Source: JACKJA01 sp050297015 (GTDB lineage Bacteria > Pseudomonadota > Alphaproteobacteria > Micavibrionales > Micavibrionaceae). From it: DNA of 52,674 nt. The notes beneath the pieces were generated by a model. The model was not told the DNA's origin. It saw only the letters and a program-made list of their open reading frames with translations, and ran no database searches. Each line of letters starts with the position of its first letter. Position 1 is the stretch's first letter. Location: the NCBI GenBank assembly GCA_050297015.1, contig JBNKRZ010000036.1:1-52674 (forward strand), in the 5' to 3' direction. The position numbers were made by a program, and so were the translations under genes. Below, in pieces: positions 43,750-52,398 of the stretch.

Positions 43750-44684
43750 GGCGCAGGCTTCAGCTCTGGCAAACTGACAGGGTGTTGTAGCTTCCTGCCT
43801 GACAAATGCGCATATTCCTGCGGAATGGCAGGCATTTCCGGAAGACGCCCCTCAAGAACGAGAGCGGCAAAAATACCTTGGGCGTATAGACCGCTCGTCC
43901 GCCTGATGCGGTTTTGATCCACTTTATCACAGACGGCATCAACCAATATATCTTGCGCATTACCGGGCAGGATCACATTCACATCCTCAACCAGCATCGC
44001 ATCCAGATCGTTAATTGAATCGCCTGCGTAATAAACATCTTTCAGTGGCACACCATATTGTTTTGCCGCAAAACGCACGGCATTGCCCTTGGTCGCACCC
44101 GCCGGGGTCAAATCGACGGCAAATTTTGACTGCATAGAGGCTGTGATCGCCAGATCATCTTCGTTAAAGCCGTGCCCCTCAAGCGTATCGAGAAGAGCAC
44201 CGTATAGCTCTTCATTGCTCATATTGACCTCTGGGTCTTTCCAACCGCTAATTTTGTAGGGGCCGAGATGATCCGCACTTTGGAGTTTCAGCCCCGGTGT
44301 TTGTTCTATGACCGCTTTCAGATCATCAAAACTTCGTTCAAAAAAATCAGCCGCAACGTGGTCAATCAGTCCTTCCATGGGCGTATAAAGACCTTGTTCT
44401 TCATCCCATTGAAAGGCTTCCGTACCGACGCTGGCCAAAATCATTTCCGTGCGTGCAGCGTGCGGGCCGGGCAATTCGTCATGTTGTGCGTTTTCAATAT
44501 CGCGAATGAGGTGCGCGGGAGAACGGCCCGTACAGTGCACCAACGGAATTTCACCGCGCTCCGCCATATCTTTTAGGACGAAGGTCGAGGGCAGAGCAAC
44601 GGAAGGCTGAAGCCTCTGCCCCGCTGTGGGAGCCTGCGTATTGTCAAAATCACTAATCAGGAGCCATGTGAAATTATTGTTCAT
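43746..44684 (-). CDS. HAD-superfamily sugar-phosphate phosphatase
   Basis: I place the start at the ATG at 44684 (MNNNFTWLLISDFDNTQ), which has GGAAAGG upstream; a longer frame from 44711 lacks one. The 312-residue protein is a type IIB HAD phosphatase resembling sucrose-phosphate phosphatase. Motif I is ISDFDNTQ, the K motif is in GATKGNAVRFAA, and motif III/IV is YYAGDSINDLDAML. In this setting it probably dephosphorylates glucosyl-3-phosphoglycerate to glucosylglycerate. It lies 89 bp downstream of the glycerate kinase gene on the same strand. Confidence 0.78.
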   Translation of the reverse strand: MNNNFTWLLISDFDNTQAPTAGQRLQPSVALPSTFVLKDMAERGEIPLVHCTGRSPAHLIRDIENAQHDELPGPHAARTEMILASVGTEAFQWDEEQGLYTPMEGLIDHVAADFFERSFDDLKAVIEQTPGLKLQSADHLGPYKISGWKDPEVNMSNEELYGALLDTLEGHGFNEDDLAITASMQSKFAVDLTPAGATKGNAVRFAAKQYGVPLKDVYYAGDSINDLDAMLVEDVNVILPGNAQDILVDAVCDKVDQNRIRRTSGLYAQGIFAALVLEGRLPEMPAIPQEYAHLSGRKLQHPVSLPELKPAP

Positions 44685-44773
44685 TGAGCGCGCCTTTCCT
44701 GTTTCTTTCATGAAGCGTGTTATCCGTTCTCCGTATAACAGTAATTTCCATAACAGGCAACAAAATTCTCTCC

Positions 44774-46036
44774 CTAAACAATCAGGAAAATCCGAAAATC
44801 ATTCACATTCGTGTGGGTCGGGCCGGGCGCAACATTGTCACCAAGCGCCTCAAAGAACGCAAATGAATCGTTATCAGCCAGCAACGCTTTAGCATTGAGT
44901 CCTGCTCTGACCGCGCGATCCAGCGTGTCCGGCCCGATGATAGCGCCTGCGTTTTCTACATTCCCGTCAATCCCATCCGTATCACAGGAAAGCCCATAAA
45001 CGCCTTCCACGCCATCCAGTAACAAAGCGCTGGCCAGCATGAATTGCGTATTGGGGCCGCCATTCCCTTTACCCGTCAGCTTTACCGTCGTCTCTCCACC
45101 GGAGAGTAGAGCACAGGGCCGGGCGACAGGCTGGCCGTGGCGAAGGATTTGTTTCACAAGAGCCGCATGAAAGCCGGCAGCCTCGTTGGTGTCGCCCTCA
45201 ACTTCACTGGACAGGATGAAGGGGGTGAACCCCTGTTCCTGCACGTAAGCCGCCGCAGCCTCCAGAGCTTTTTGCGGCGTAGCGATCAGCTTATATTCCG
45301 TGTTGGCAAAGAGTGCATCATCCGGCTTCGGCGTTTCATTGGCCGGGTTGTTCAAATGCGCGGTGATTTTCGGGCTAGCGGTAATATCATGTTTTTGCAG
45401 AATCGCACGGGCATCCTCCAGCGTAGTCGGATCGCCCACCGTCGGACCGGAAGCAATCGTGGAGGGATCATCCCCCGCCACATCGGATATAGCCAGCGTA
45501 ATCAGTTTCGCGGGCGCGGCGGCTTGCGCCAGTTTTCCGCCAAAAGCTTGATTGAGGTGCTTGCGCACTGTATTAATCTCGGAAATCCTCGCGCCGCACG
45601 CCAGCAATTGTTTGTTGAGGCTCTGAATATCCTCAAAGGCAATCCCCTCCACCGGGCACGTCAAAAGCGCCGAGCCGCCACCGGACAGCAAACATATCAC
45701 AAGATCGTCTTCCGTGGTTTGTTCGAGGAAGCCGAGCATTTCCTTCGCGCCGTCCATGCCGGCTTGATCGGGAACGGGGTGGGCGGCTTCCAAAACGCGG
45801 ATGGTGTCGGTCGGTACACTATGGCCGTAACGAGTGATAACCATGCCCTCAAAAGCGTTATCGGCGGGCCAGTGTTGTTCAAAGACTTGCGCCATTTTAG
45901 CGGCCGCTTTCCCCGCGCCAATCACGTACGTTTTACCTTTCGGCGGCGCCGGAATAAAAGGCGGCAAACAATGCTCAGGAATGGATTCGCGCACAACAAT
46001 ATCAAAAGCGCCCAGAAGAATATCTTTATTAGTCAT
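44774..46036 (-). CDS. glycerate kinase (MOFRL family)
   Basis: The 420-residue protein is a GckA/TtuD-type glycerate 2-kinase, which phosphorylates D-glycerate with ATP. Visible are YVIGAGKAAAKMAQVFE (33-49), the Gly-rich CLLSGGGSALLTCP (about 137), the VGDPTTLEDA block and the MOFRL domain with ALLSGGETTVKLTGKGNGGPN and DTDGIDGN. It would return glycerate released from glucosylglycerate to glycolysis. It is upstream of, and probably cotranscribed with, the HAD phosphatase. A long palindromic element ends 40 bp before its start. Confidence 0.92.
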   Translation of the reverse strand: MTNKDILLGAFDIVVRESIPEHCLPPFIPAPPKGKTYVIGAGKAAAKMAQVFEQHWPADNAFEGMVITRYGHSVPTDTIRVLEAAHPVPDQAGMDGAKEMLGFLEQTTEDDLVICLLSGGGSALLTCPVEGIAFEDIQSLNKQLLACGARISEINTVRKHLNQAFGGKLAQAAAPAKLITLAISDVAGDDPSTIASGPTVGDPTTLEDARAILQKHDITASPKITAHLNNPANETPKPDDALFANTEYKLIATPQKALEAAAAYVQEQGFTPFILSSEVEGDTNEAAGFHAALVKQILRHGQPVARPCALLSGGETTVKLTGKGNGGPNTQFMLASALLLDGVEGVYGLSCDTDGIDGNVENAGAIIGPDTLDRAVRAGLNAKALLADNDSFAFFEALGDNVAPGPTHTNVNDFRIFLIV

Positions 46037-46075
46037 AGTCCGAAGTTTTCAGTATGTCTTAGTTTATGTTTCTGT

Positions 46076-46180
46076 TATAGTCACTTAACTTAAGTTTTGG
46101 CTAGGCATGAGTGACGCAGCGTAGTTCTCCCTACGTAAGAAGCGAATAACGACGCCTAAAAGTTAAGTTCGGTGACTATA
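46076..46180. repeat. long imperfect palindrome, ERIC-like family, copy 2
   Basis: This 105-bp element has the ends TATAGTCAC and GTGACTATA and arms with CTTAACTTAAGTTTT pairing with AAAAGTTAAGTTCGG. The apex is CGTAG (46120-46124), TTCTCC, CTACG (46131-46135), followed by TAAGAAGCG. It fills most of the gap between the divergent glycerate kinase and sixA genes, so both leaders are affected. The apex matches copy 1 and the ends match copy 3. Confidence 0.8.
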
Positions 46181-46223
46181 GGGTTTAATACATGGCTCTT
46201 TCTATCAGGTAAATAATTTTCAC

Positions 46224-46691
46224 ATGAATAAACGCATTCTATACATCCTCCGTCACGCTGAAGCCGCTTCCGGGAACGACGACAGAAATCGCCCTTTAAC
46301 GGATTCCGGCCGCCATGCGGCAACGGCGCTGGGGTTATTAATGCGGCGAAAGGGGATAGCCCCGGCCTTTATTTTGTGCTCCCCGGTGCGCCGCACGCGG
46401 GAGACGATGGAGCGCCTTGATTTGGAAAATGAAGGGGCGATTTTCTACCCGCCCTCACTTTATAACGCCCCGGCCAGTGAACTCTATGAACGTATCAAAA
46501 TTGTATCGGCCAGCTCCGAAACGGTGCTGATCGTGGGGCATAATCCGGGCGTGAGCGATCTGGTGCGGTTTTTAACCGGGAAAGCGATGTGTTTCGCACC
46601 GGGCGCGCTGGCAACGATTGAGTGTGCGGCCGATAGCTGGGAAAATATTATGCCGGCTGAAAATCAGCTGATTGATGTGACAACGCTTTAA
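46224..46691 (+). CDS. sixA: SixA-like phosphohistidine phosphatase
   Basis: The 155-residue protein is a short histidine phosphatase. The catalytic RHAEAASGNDDRNRPLTDSG start (residues 10-29) and the second His in VLIVGHNPGVSDLV (about 104) fit SixA, which removes phosphate from phosphohistidine in relay proteins. The start ATG at 46224 gives the normal length. The target protein is not known. It is a single gene, divergent from the glycerate kinase. Confidence 0.88.
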   Translation: MNKRILYILRHAEAASGNDDRNRPLTDSGRHAATALGLLMRRKGIAPAFILCSPVRRTRETMERLDLENEGAIFYPPSLYNAPASELYERIKIVSASSETVLIVGHNPGVSDLVRFLTGKAMCFAPGALATIECAADSWENIMPAENQLIDVTTL

Positions 46692-46706
46692 AGAAGAATT
46701 TCGATG

Positions 46707-47009
46707 TTATCGGATGTGGCATCCGTGCCCGGTTAAAAGACCCGCGCCACAACCAACGACGAGCTTTGTCTTGTTCCATCGGTATTCATAGCCTTTCCCG
46801 GTTTCACGCACAAAAGTTTTTATATCGCCCGCTGTCATATCGCGGCCGTAAGCAACTCCTCTTTGTTCGGAGCAACTACCAATCCCAGTGATGACAGGAC
46901 CGGCAAGGATCCAGAACACCGTCAAACGCCCTCCCCATTTCGCTAACTGTCCGGCAGTCGCCCGACTAAATATCTTGCTCAAGGTGGATTGATTTTGTTC
47001 GTTTGTCAC
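46707..47009 (-). CDS. small membrane-associated protein of unknown function
   Basis: The 100-residue protein has an N-terminal polar stretch (MTNEQNQSTLSKIFSRATAG), one hydrophobic segment (LTVFWILAGPVITGIGS, about 29-45) and a C-terminal CGAGLLTGHGCHIR. The part with GRDMTAGDIKTFVRETGKGYEYRWNKTK looks folded. I do not recognise a family. It is convergent with sixA, 15 bp apart. A role cannot be suggested. Confidence 0.55.
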   Translation of the reverse strand: MTNEQNQSTLSKIFSRATAGQLAKWGGRLTVFWILAGPVITGIGSCSEQRGVAYGRDMTAGDIKTFVRETGKGYEYRWNKTKLVVGCGAGLLTGHGCHIR

Positions 47010-47074
47010 TTTTCTCTACCCGGTTATTACACGCGGATAAAATATTTACATAATGCAAAGCTTTTTTGCAAGTT

Positions 47075-49360
47075 TTATTTTTCCTTCTTTTTGGAAAATT
47101 TCCGTTTGTTGCCGCCCTTGCCGTGCGGTTTGCCACGATGTTTTCCACGTCCTTTGCCTTTGCGGTCCATGCCGGGGCGCAAGGGTTTAAGCCGCAGGCC
47201 CGGAATATCCGCGCCGCTGAGGCTGGCCCCGGTCAGTACGAAAATAGTCGATCCCGTCAGGCCGCTGGCCTCGTGAATCTGTACGGTGACAGTCGCGCCC
47301 ATGCGGTAAACACGGCGGGTTCCCCGGCCGATCAAAGCGTGCTGCTGCTCATCATGGATATAGAAATCATCGGGCAGCGTGCGCATCGGCACAAACCCGT
47401 CCGCGCCCGTTTCATCCAGCTCAACAAACAGGCCGGAGCGCGTCACCCCGGTAATGCGGCCGTTAAATTCCGCGCCGATCTTATCGGACAGATACGCGGC
47501 GGTAAAACGGTCAACGGCGCTGCGCTCAGCCATCATAGAGGCCCGTTCGGTCTGGGAGATATGCTCGCTCATTTCCATCAGGCGCACCTCTTGCTCCTGA
47601 TCCAGCGCGCCGGGACCAAAGCCATACGCACCGACGAGGGAACGGTGCACCAACAAATCTGCATAGCGCCGGATAGGGGACGTAAAATGCGCGTATTTCG
47701 TAAGCGCTAAGCCATAGTGCCCGGCGTTTTCCGGGTTATAGTTGGCTTGGCTTTGGGAACGCAAAATCACCGTGCTAATGAGGTGCGAGTACGGATGATC
47801 TGCCGCTTGATGCAAGATGTGATTGATCTGCGCGGGTTTGATGTTTTGCCCTTTGGGCAGGTTCAGCTCAAAACTCTCAAGGAATTCCCGCGCGGCGTCC
47901 AGCTTATCCGGTGAGGGCGGTTCATGCACGCGGTAGACGCACGGCGCGCGTTTATCTTCCAATGCACTGGCTGCGGCAACATTGGCGAGGATCATAAATT
48001 CCTCGATCAGTTTATGAGCGTCCAGCCGTTCGCGCTGTTTCACCCCGGTCATATTGCCGTTATCGTCAATCAGAATTTGCCGCTCCGGTAAATCGAGATC
48101 CAGCGCGCCGCGTTTTTCCCTTGCCCTCCAGAGAACTTCATAGGCTTCGTAAAGCGGGTTGATAACCGCCCCCATCAGCGGCCCGGTTACATCATCCTCC
48201 AACCCGTCCTTAGCGGCCTGCACCTGTTCATAGATCAACCGCGCGGCAGAGCGCATCAGGCCGCGCACAAATTTGTATTTCTTCAAAACGCCATGTTCGT
48301 CGATCCACATATGAACGGCCATACAGGCGCGGTTTTCCTTGGGCCGCAGAGAGCATAAATCGTTGGATAATGCCTCCGGCAGCATCGGCACAACCCGGTC
48401 GGGGAAATATGTAGAATTCCCGCGCAAATAGGCCTCGCGGTCCAGCTCCGAACCGGGGCGCACATAATACGAAACATCGGCAATGGCGACCAGCAAATGA
48501 AAGCCGCCATCGTCGGTTTTTTCGGCGAACACCGCGTCGTCGAAATCGCGGGCATCCGCTCCGTCTATGGTGACTAGCGGAATATCACGCAAATCTTCCC
48601 GGCCTTTCAGGTCCGGCACTTCCATGCCTTTGGTGCTGTCGATCACGGCGCTCGGGAATTCGTGGCGCAGGCCCTGTTCATGGATGGCGATCAGGCTAAT
48701 GGCCTTGGGGTCGTCGCGTTTACCGACGACCTCGACAATGCGGACTTTTTTGCGCTTCATGCCGCGGGCGGGCTGGATTTCCCCGACGGCCAAATCGCCA
48801 ACCGTAGCGCCATTCAAGGCGTCCTGCGGGATATCGAAACTATACTTGGCTTTCCGGTCCGTGGGGTGGAGAACATAATTGCCGCGGCTATCGCGCATAA
48901 CAAGCCCCAGCGCCCGGTAGCGCGGCGTGTCGAGCTTTCGAATCACGTGCCCTTGATAATGGCGCTCATCCGTCCGGCGCAGGCGCACGAGGATACGATC
49001 CCCCATCGTGACGGCATTGTGCCCTTTCTTTTCGGGCAGGATTTCGATTATAGGCGGCGGGCCTTGCAGTTCCTCATTCCAATCCGTAGGCTTGGCAAAC
49101 ACATCACCGTCAATGTCGATGTCCGAGACTTCCAACACCGCAACATGCGGCAGGCCTTCGGGGATCGTGTAGTCTCCACCCGCCTGCTTGACGATCAAGC
49201 CGTCAGCCTCCAGCTCCTTCAGCATCTTTTTCAAAGGAATGCGCTCGTCCCCCTTCAGGCCGAACGCCTTGGCCAGTTCGTTCTTTTTCACAGGCGTCGC
49301 GAGCGCCTTGATGTAATCGAGGAGCTCTTCTTTGGAGGGCGCAGAATGTTTTTTTGTCAT
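47075..49360 (-). CDS. rnr: ribonuclease R
   Basis: RNase R is a 3'-5' exoribonuclease that degrades structured RNA. The 761-residue protein has an N-terminal helix-turn-helix domain (about 1-70), cold-shock domains, and the RNB catalytic domain with TIDGADARDFDDAVFAEK (about 262), the four-Asp metal site. An S1 domain follows (GAEFNGRITGVTRSGLFVEL), and then a Lys/Arg/Gly-rich tail (RKGKGRGKHRGKPHGKGGNK), as expected for RNase R. The ATG at 49360 gives full length. Confidence 0.96.
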   Translation of the reverse strand: MTKKHSAPSKEELLDYIKALATPVKKNELAKAFGLKGDERIPLKKMLKELEADGLIVKQAGGDYTIPEGLPHVAVLEVSDIDIDGDVFAKPTDWNEELQGPPPIIEILPEKKGHNAVTMGDRILVRLRRTDERHYQGHVIRKLDTPRYRALGLVMRDSRGNYVLHPTDRKAKYSFDIPQDALNGATVGDLAVGEIQPARGMKRKKVRIVEVVGKRDDPKAISLIAIHEQGLRHEFPSAVIDSTKGMEVPDLKGREDLRDIPLVTIDGADARDFDDAVFAEKTDDGGFHLLVAIADVSYYVRPGSELDREAYLRGNSTYFPDRVVPMLPEALSNDLCSLRPKENRACMAVHMWIDEHGVLKKYKFVRGLMRSAARLIYEQVQAAKDGLEDDVTGPLMGAVINPLYEAYEVLWRAREKRGALDLDLPERQILIDDNGNMTGVKQRERLDAHKLIEEFMILANVAAASALEDKRAPCVYRVHEPPSPDKLDAAREFLESFELNLPKGQNIKPAQINHILHQAADHPYSHLISTVILRSQSQANYNPENAGHYGLALTKYAHFTSPIRRYADLLVHRSLVGAYGFGPGALDQEQEVRLMEMSEHISQTERASMMAERSAVDRFTAAYLSDKIGAEFNGRITGVTRSGLFVELDETGADGFVPMRTLPDDFYIHDEQQHALIGRGTRRVYRMGATVTVQIHEASGLTGSTIFVLTGASLSGADIPGLRLKPLRPGMDRKGKGRGKHRGKPHGKGGNKRKFSKKKEK

Positions 49361-49394
49361 GCTTTCTGATTAACAGGGATTCGCCGGAATAGAT

Positions 49395-49590
49395 AGTTTT
49401 TCCTCATTTTTCCCTCCCCCTTTCGAGAGGGAGGAGAACGAGACTAGGTTTTAGAACGTAAAACCATAGTCGCAGTCAGGTGGGGGGGGATGGTTGCCCC
49501 CTCACCCAGCTTCGCCTAAGTTCACATTCGTTCACTAAGACTTCGCATCCCTCTCCCCGATGGGGCGAGGGGAAAATAACGGGACTTCCC
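49395..49590. repeat. dispersed intergenic repeat with inverted CCCTC/GAGGG segments
   Basis: The gap between rnr and hemN contains CCCTCCCCCTTTCGAGAGGGAGG (an inverted repeat, 49411-49433) and then a stretch reading CCCCTCACCCAGCTTCGCC, TTCACATTCGTTCACTAAG and CCCTCTCCCCGATGGGGCGAGGG. The latter resembles a dispersed repeat seen in intergenic DNA of many proteobacteria. Similar CCCTCCCCCC/GGAAGGAGG pieces are at 51467-51490. No gene is present. Confidence 0.5.
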
Positions 49591-49622
49591 AAATTAAAAA
49601 TCCCTCTATATAAGTATGGGCC

Positions 49623-50957
49623 ATGAATATTGAAGCCCTGATCGAAAAATATGACGGCACCGCGCCGCGCTATACCAGCTATCCGACGGCGAATCATTTC
49701 TCCGACGGTGTCAGCCCGGATCGCTATGCCGGATGGCTGGCGGCGATTCCCGCCGATCAGGCCGTATCGCTTTATCTGCACGTGCCGTTCTGCAAGACGA
49801 TGTGTACGTACTGCGGGTGCCACACCAAGATTATTCCTTCTTACGACCCAGCGGCGGATTACGTCGAAACGATGCTGAAGGAAATTGATCTGGTCGCCGG
49901 TCATCTGGGCCGGGCGCAGCCTGTCGCTCATGTGCAGTGGGGCGGCGGTACGCCAACCTTTCTAACCACCGAAGACATGACCCGGATATTCACGCGCCTA
50001 CGCGAACGCTTTGCATTTCGTGAGGATGTGGAAATCGGCGTAGAAATCGACCCCCGCACGATTGCACGGGAAAAAATTGAGGCACTGGCCGCACTAGGCG
50101 TCAACCGGATCAGCTTTGGCGTGCAGGATTTTGATCCGCAGGTGCAGGAGGTTATCAACCGTGTCCAGCCTTACGAACAGGTCAAAGAGGTAACGGAATG
50201 GGCGCGCGCGGCGGGGATTGAAGAGATCAATTTCGACCTGATGTACGGTCTGCCGCTGCAAAGCGAAGAGACAATCCGCACGACGATGGAGCAGGCAGCT
50301 TCACTTAACCCGATGCGGCTTGCGGTGTTTGGCTATGCGCATGTGCCGTGGTTTGCCAAGCATCAGGAAAAGCTCGAACAATACCCGATGCCGGACCCGA
50401 TCGAGCGCTACCATCAATTTATGATTTTGACGGACGCGCTGGCGCAGCACGGCTATCACCCCATCGGCATTGACCATTTCGCTAAATCCGACGACCCGAT
50501 GTTCAAAGCTGTGAATGACGGGACGTTGCACCGGAATTTTCAAGGCTATACGACCGATACGGCGGATATTATGCTTTCCTTCGGCTCCACGGCGATCAGC
50601 CAGCTCCCGCAAGGCTTTGTACAGAACAGCCCCCTCCTCAAGAAATACCGCGAAATGATCGGGGAAGGCACGCTACCGATCGTGCGCGGGATTGGCGTGG
50701 ATGAAGCCGATCTCGTCCGCCGCGGGATTATTGAGCACATGATGTGCCATTTTGAAACCGATTACGGCGTTTTAAGCGCAGCGGAGCAGGATGACGTAGC
50801 GGCCAAACTGGCCCCGTTCGAGGCCGACGGAATGATTGTCCGCGATGGCACGAACGTGCGGATTAACGACGAAGCAAAAATCTTCACACGCCTTATATGT
50901 ACAGCCTTTGACAGCTATTTCACCCCGGCCCCGCAAAAACATGCGCGGGCGGTTTAA
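49623..50957 (+). CDS. hemN: oxygen-independent coproporphyrinogen III oxidase
   Basis: HemN is a radical-SAM enzyme that oxidatively decarboxylates coproporphyrinogen III to protoporphyrinogen IX in heme synthesis without oxygen. The 444-residue protein has the cluster motif FCKTMCTYCGCHT (C-x3-C-x2-C, about residue 60), the SAM-binding HVQWGGGTPTFL and VEIDPRT, and the C-terminal domain. The extra Cys in CxC is typical of true HemN rather than the HemW paralogue. The N-terminal RYTSYPTANHF also fits HemN. Confidence 0.95.
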   Translation: MNIEALIEKYDGTAPRYTSYPTANHFSDGVSPDRYAGWLAAIPADQAVSLYLHVPFCKTMCTYCGCHTKIIPSYDPAADYVETMLKEIDLVAGHLGRAQPVAHVQWGGGTPTFLTTEDMTRIFTRLRERFAFREDVEIGVEIDPRTIAREKIEALAALGVNRISFGVQDFDPQVQEVINRVQPYEQVKEVTEWARAAGIEEINFDLMYGLPLQSEETIRTTMEQAASLNPMRLAVFGYAHVPWFAKHQEKLEQYPMPDPIERYHQFMILTDALAQHGYHPIGIDHFAKSDDPMFKAVNDGTLHRNFQGYTTDTADIMLSFGSTAISQLPQGFVQNSPLLKKYREMIGEGTLPIVRGIGVDEADLVRRGIIEHMMCHFETDYGVLSAAEQDDVAAKLAPFEADGMIVRDGTNVRINDEAKIFTRLICTAFDSYFTPAPQKHARAV

Positions 50958-51037
50958 GGATTTTCTTGACATGGCTGGAAAAATCCTTAAATTGCGGCTT
51001 TCGGAATTTAATTGCTAGATAAATAAGGTTTAAGACC

Positions 51038-51262
51038 ATGGCTAAAAATAGTGGCGCAGAAAAAGTTCGCATGGAAAGCACCGGGACGATGAAAGATGGT
51101 CGTCCGACAGGTTACCGACGCTGGACGAAAAAGGGTAAAGGCTACCCGGAGAAATTGAAACGCCGGGCATATGACCCGCGCGCATGGAACCCGGAAACAG
51201 GCAAATGCGGCATGCATGTCGAGTTTGTCGAAAAGAAAATGCCGCCGAGCAAGAAAAACTAA
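51038..51262 (+). CDS. rpmG: 50S ribosomal protein L33 (bL33), divergent long form
   Basis: The 74-residue basic protein keeps the bL33 frame: MAK at the start, EKVRMESTGT, YRRWTKKGKGYPEKLKRRAYDP and the C-terminal HVEFVEKKMP, which corresponds to KHVxFKExK of normal L33. It is about 20 residues longer than the usual 52-56, with insertions between YDP and HVEF (RAWNPETGKCGM). The zinc CxxC pairs are absent. It sits alone with a strong terminator behind it. Because of the insertions the assignment is likely but not certain. Confidence 0.75.
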   Translation: MAKNSGAEKVRMESTGTMKDGRPTGYRRWTKKGKGYPEKLKRRAYDPRAWNPETGKCGMHVEFVEKKMPPSKKN

Positions 51263-51300
51263 AGCACGCGAATTTTCTCAAAGAAAAAAAGAAAAAGAAG

Positions 51301-51328
51301 AAGGCACCTCTTGCAGGTGCCTTTTTTA
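51301..51328 (+). terminator. rho-independent terminator of the L33 gene
   Basis: AAGGCACCT (51301-51309) pairs with AGGTGCCTT and is followed by TTTTTATT. It lies about 40 bp after the stop codon. Confidence 0.92.
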
Positions 51329-51359
51329 TTACCCTGAAAAGGGAAATAATTGTCATTTC

Positions 51360-51662
51360 CTCACTGTCATCCCGACTAAGCGCAGCGCATGGAGGGATCT
51401 TACCCACTGTCGTTTTACACAGAGTCCTCGACTGCGCTCGGGTGACGCATTTTGATTACCGATTTCCCTCCCCCCTTTTAAGGAAGGAGGTTAGGAGGGG
51501 GGTAATAAGGGAAGATATAAGGGGCCACAAATAACGACCCCCACCCTAGATACTGTAGTCACATGTTATCCCACGCACTGCCGTGCTTCGGGACGGGGGG
51601 GGAGGGAAACCCAAAGGAAGAAAAAGCCCCCCTCTCTTCCCCAGTATATGATTATGTAAAAT
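51360..51662. repeat. mosaic of dispersed repeats (no gene)
   Basis: The gap after L33 is built from several repeat pieces. At 51374-51445 a degenerate inverted pair (TGTCATCCCGACTAAGCGCAG and the CGACTGCGCTCGGGTGAC block) resembles a common bacterial intergenic repeat. CCCTCCCCCC/GGAGG pieces lie at 51467-51500. A copy of the TAGATACTGTAGTCACATG repeat is at 51547-51569. A short GATTATGTAAAAT copy is at 51650-51662. I see no gene in this stretch. Confidence 0.65.
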
Positions 51663-51729
51663 AGAAAGGCTTGAACACAGAAAAACGAAACGGAAAAACG
51701 GAAAAGCAGCAGACCGGAGGAACAACGAC

Positions 51730-51752
51730 AAAAAGACTATAGCCGTTTGGCT
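51730..51752 (-). terminator. terminator of the small hypothetical gene at 51753
   Basis: On the minus strand the stem AGCC-AAAC-GGCT is followed by ATAGTCTTTTTG. The stem is short, so the call is moderate. A stronger GC hairpin (CCCCA with TGGGG) overlaps the end of the coding region just before it. Confidence 0.5.
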
Positions 51753-52250
51753 TTACCCCACCCTAGGTTGGGGTGTTAAAGGCTTTTTTTCGATGTTAAT
51801 TTTAAATATATCTGCGGTACGTACAACACTGTTAAGACACTGCTTAAAGCTATGCCGCAAAACCTTTTGTGAATCACGCCCGATAATTACCCCATTTTCA
51901 TCATCAGAAAGGGCAGCTATCCTAATTTTATACAAGGCCGTAACGGCATGACAAAGGGAATTCTTTTGCTCTTCCAGCACAATATTTTCATAGCTTTGCT
52001 TACGGTTAAAAATATCAGAAATATCTTTGGACACTTCATCAGACATGTCCAATAGCGTGTCAAAATGATCCATAAGCGTCAAAGCCGTGCGCAAAATATC
52101 ATATTTTAGCTGCGCCACATCAGCTTCATAGCCGTCATCGGAATTTTTAACAGAAACCCCTATCACAGCTCTAAAAGTATCGCTCAACTCCTGTACTAAA
52201 AGAAGTTCCTCCAAATTCGCTTCTTCTATTTCCGCCTGTTTTTCCATCAT
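51753..52250 (-). CDS. hypothetical helical protein
   Basis: I place the start at the ATG at 52250 (MMEKQAEIEEANLEELLLVQ), which has AGGTGG upstream; a longer frame from 52286 has no ribosome binding site. The 165-residue protein is largely helical and acidic. Recognisable segments are LMDHFDTLLDMSDEVSKDIS and FKQCLNSVVRTADIFKINIE. There is no signal peptide. I do not recognise a family. It lies between repeat clusters on both sides. Confidence 0.6.
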   Translation of the reverse strand: MMEKQAEIEEANLEELLLVQELSDTFRAVIGVSVKNSDDGYEADVAQLKYDILRTALTLMDHFDTLLDMSDEVSKDISDIFNRKQSYENIVLEEQKNSLCHAVTALYKIRIAALSDDENGVIIGRDSQKVLRHSFKQCLNSVVRTADIFKINIEKKPLTPQPRVG

Positions 52251-52398
52251 ATTTCCACCTGGGGCACGAGCTATCCCGCTCTCCACCCTCTTTAGTTTTT
52301 AAAGTTATGGAAACTGATAACCCATTTCAGGCCCTCTTGTCAATTTTTTCAACGCCACCATTTTTATAAAGGTGCAATTTGCAGACCTATATAAAGCC

